Below, one piece after another: positions 63,584 through 64,000 of a stretch of 64,000 nucleotides of DNA; within the stretch, counting starts at the first letter, position 1, and each line of letters starts with the position of its first letter. This DNA is from Vreelandella neptunia (lineage in GTDB: Bacteria > Pseudomonadota > Gammaproteobacteria > Pseudomonadales > Halomonadaceae): the NCBI RefSeq assembly GCF_000712975.1, contig NZ_JHQL01000004.1, positions 186,001-250,000 of the forward strand, in the 5' to 3' direction. The notes beneath the pieces were generated by a model, which was not told where the DNA came from, ran no database searches, and saw only the letters and a list, made by a program, of their open reading frames with translations. The position numbers and the translations under genes are program-made.

Positions 63584-64000
63584 ACCGTCTTGGCCCTACT
63601 CTCCTGCTCTCCGCCACCCTACTGCTGGGCACTGGGCACCGCTCAGGCCGCCTTGCCCGTCGAAGCGACCATGTTTAAGAACCCACAATGTGGCTGCTGT
63701 GACGAATACGCTCGACAACTTGAGGATCGCGGGGTAACGGTGAAGATCGTCGACAATATTGAAGTGGGCAAGATCAAACAGAGCATCGGCCTGCCTTATG
63801 ATCTCGGCTCCTGCCACACCCTCCAAATGGGCGACTACGCCATCGAAGGGCACGTACCCTTCGAAGCAGTGGAGAAGCTCTTTGAGGAACGCCCGGACAC
63901 CCGTGGCATCGGCCTAGCTGGCATGCCTATCGGCACCCCCGGCATGCCGGGGCCCAAACAGGGTGACTGGGATGTCTATCAGTTCCGCAACGGAGAGGCC
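63580..64000 (+). pseudogene. copG: CopG-like (DUF411) copper protein, frameshifted in the signal peptide; runs off the window end
   Basis: ATG 63580 opens MNRLGPTLLLSATLLLGTGH and this frame ends at TAA about 63678. In the next frame, from about 63634 to the window end, the DUF411 protein reads AQAALPVEATMFKNPQCGCC and on through GVTVKIVDN, IGLPYDLGSCHTLQMGDYAI and EGHVPFEAVEKL. Removing one G from GGG near 63628-63632 would give a normal GTGTAQA signal-peptide end. CopG proteins use the CxCC cluster and a later Cys for copper redox chemistry in the periplasm. A sequencing error is possible. Confidence 0.8.

Noticed and set aside
1-64000. tRNA, rRNA, insertion sequence or prophage genes
   Set aside because: No cloverleaf, rRNA segment, transposase, integrase or phage structural motif was recognised by reading. 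A covariance-model scan could still find a short RNA.

Overview
The window is a chromosomal segment from a moderately G+C-rich gammaproteobacterium. Gene content points to a halophilic member of the Halomonadaceae (Halomonas/Vreelandella type), but this is inferred from gene families and not from a marker gene: no rRNA or tRNA gene was recognised. The indicators are a DddA/DddC-type 3-hydroxypropionate pair with a LysR regulator, a very large cyclic beta-glucan synthase, an Mrp/complex I-like ion-transport operon, a mechanosensitive channel and several carboxylate carriers.

Layout. 1-8.1 kb: 5' end of a GlxA-type regulator, a small membrane protein, FabV enoyl reductase, glutathione peroxidase, a LysE exporter, a YebC/YeeN protein, and a three-gene operon (unknown protein, MscS channel, DUF429-like protein). 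8.1-17.5 kb: quinone oxidoreductase-like MDR enzyme, ABC exporter, AbrB-type membrane protein, RIO kinase, DbpA helicase, YbaK deacylase, DUF3008 protein, a cation diffusion facilitator and a divergent LysR regulator. 17.7-25.7 kb: PIN-PhoH protein, then a minus-strand operon of four ion-transport subunits (an MbhD/MrpC-like fusion and three ND2/4/5-like antiporter subunits) followed by a YihY/BrkB protein. Every junction in that operon is a 4-base ATGA overlap. 25.7-36.9 kb: esterase, SLC13 carrier with RCK-C domains, cold-shock protein, dddA-dddC with a divergent LysR regulator, periplasmic MsrA, Sad-type aldehyde dehydrogenase, PgpA and a TerB/DUF533 protein. 37-43.8 kb: sbcDC, a DASS carrier and a CDP-alcohol phosphatidyltransferase. 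43.98-52.87 kb: one 2964-codon ndvB-like gene. 53-61.9 kb: small unknown proteins, an XRE-cupin/azlC/azlD operon with a perfect palindrome in front, a serine hydrolase, two tandem Crp/Fnr-type regulators, a lipoprotein, a gamma-glutamylcyclotransferase-like protein and an OGFr-domain protein.

The last 1.6 kb (from about 62.4 kb) looks like a damaged metal (copper) resistance island. It holds a small Cys/His protein with an early stop codon, a short YncE-like beta-propeller protein, a small membrane protein, and a copG-like gene with a one-base frameshift in its signal peptide. Its base composition looks more G+C-rich than the region before it.

A recurring feature is short tandem repeats of 7, 12, 14, 15 and 17 bp. 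They occur both between genes and in frame inside genes. ndvB alone carries four unrelated arrays, all with a 15-bp (5-codon) period.
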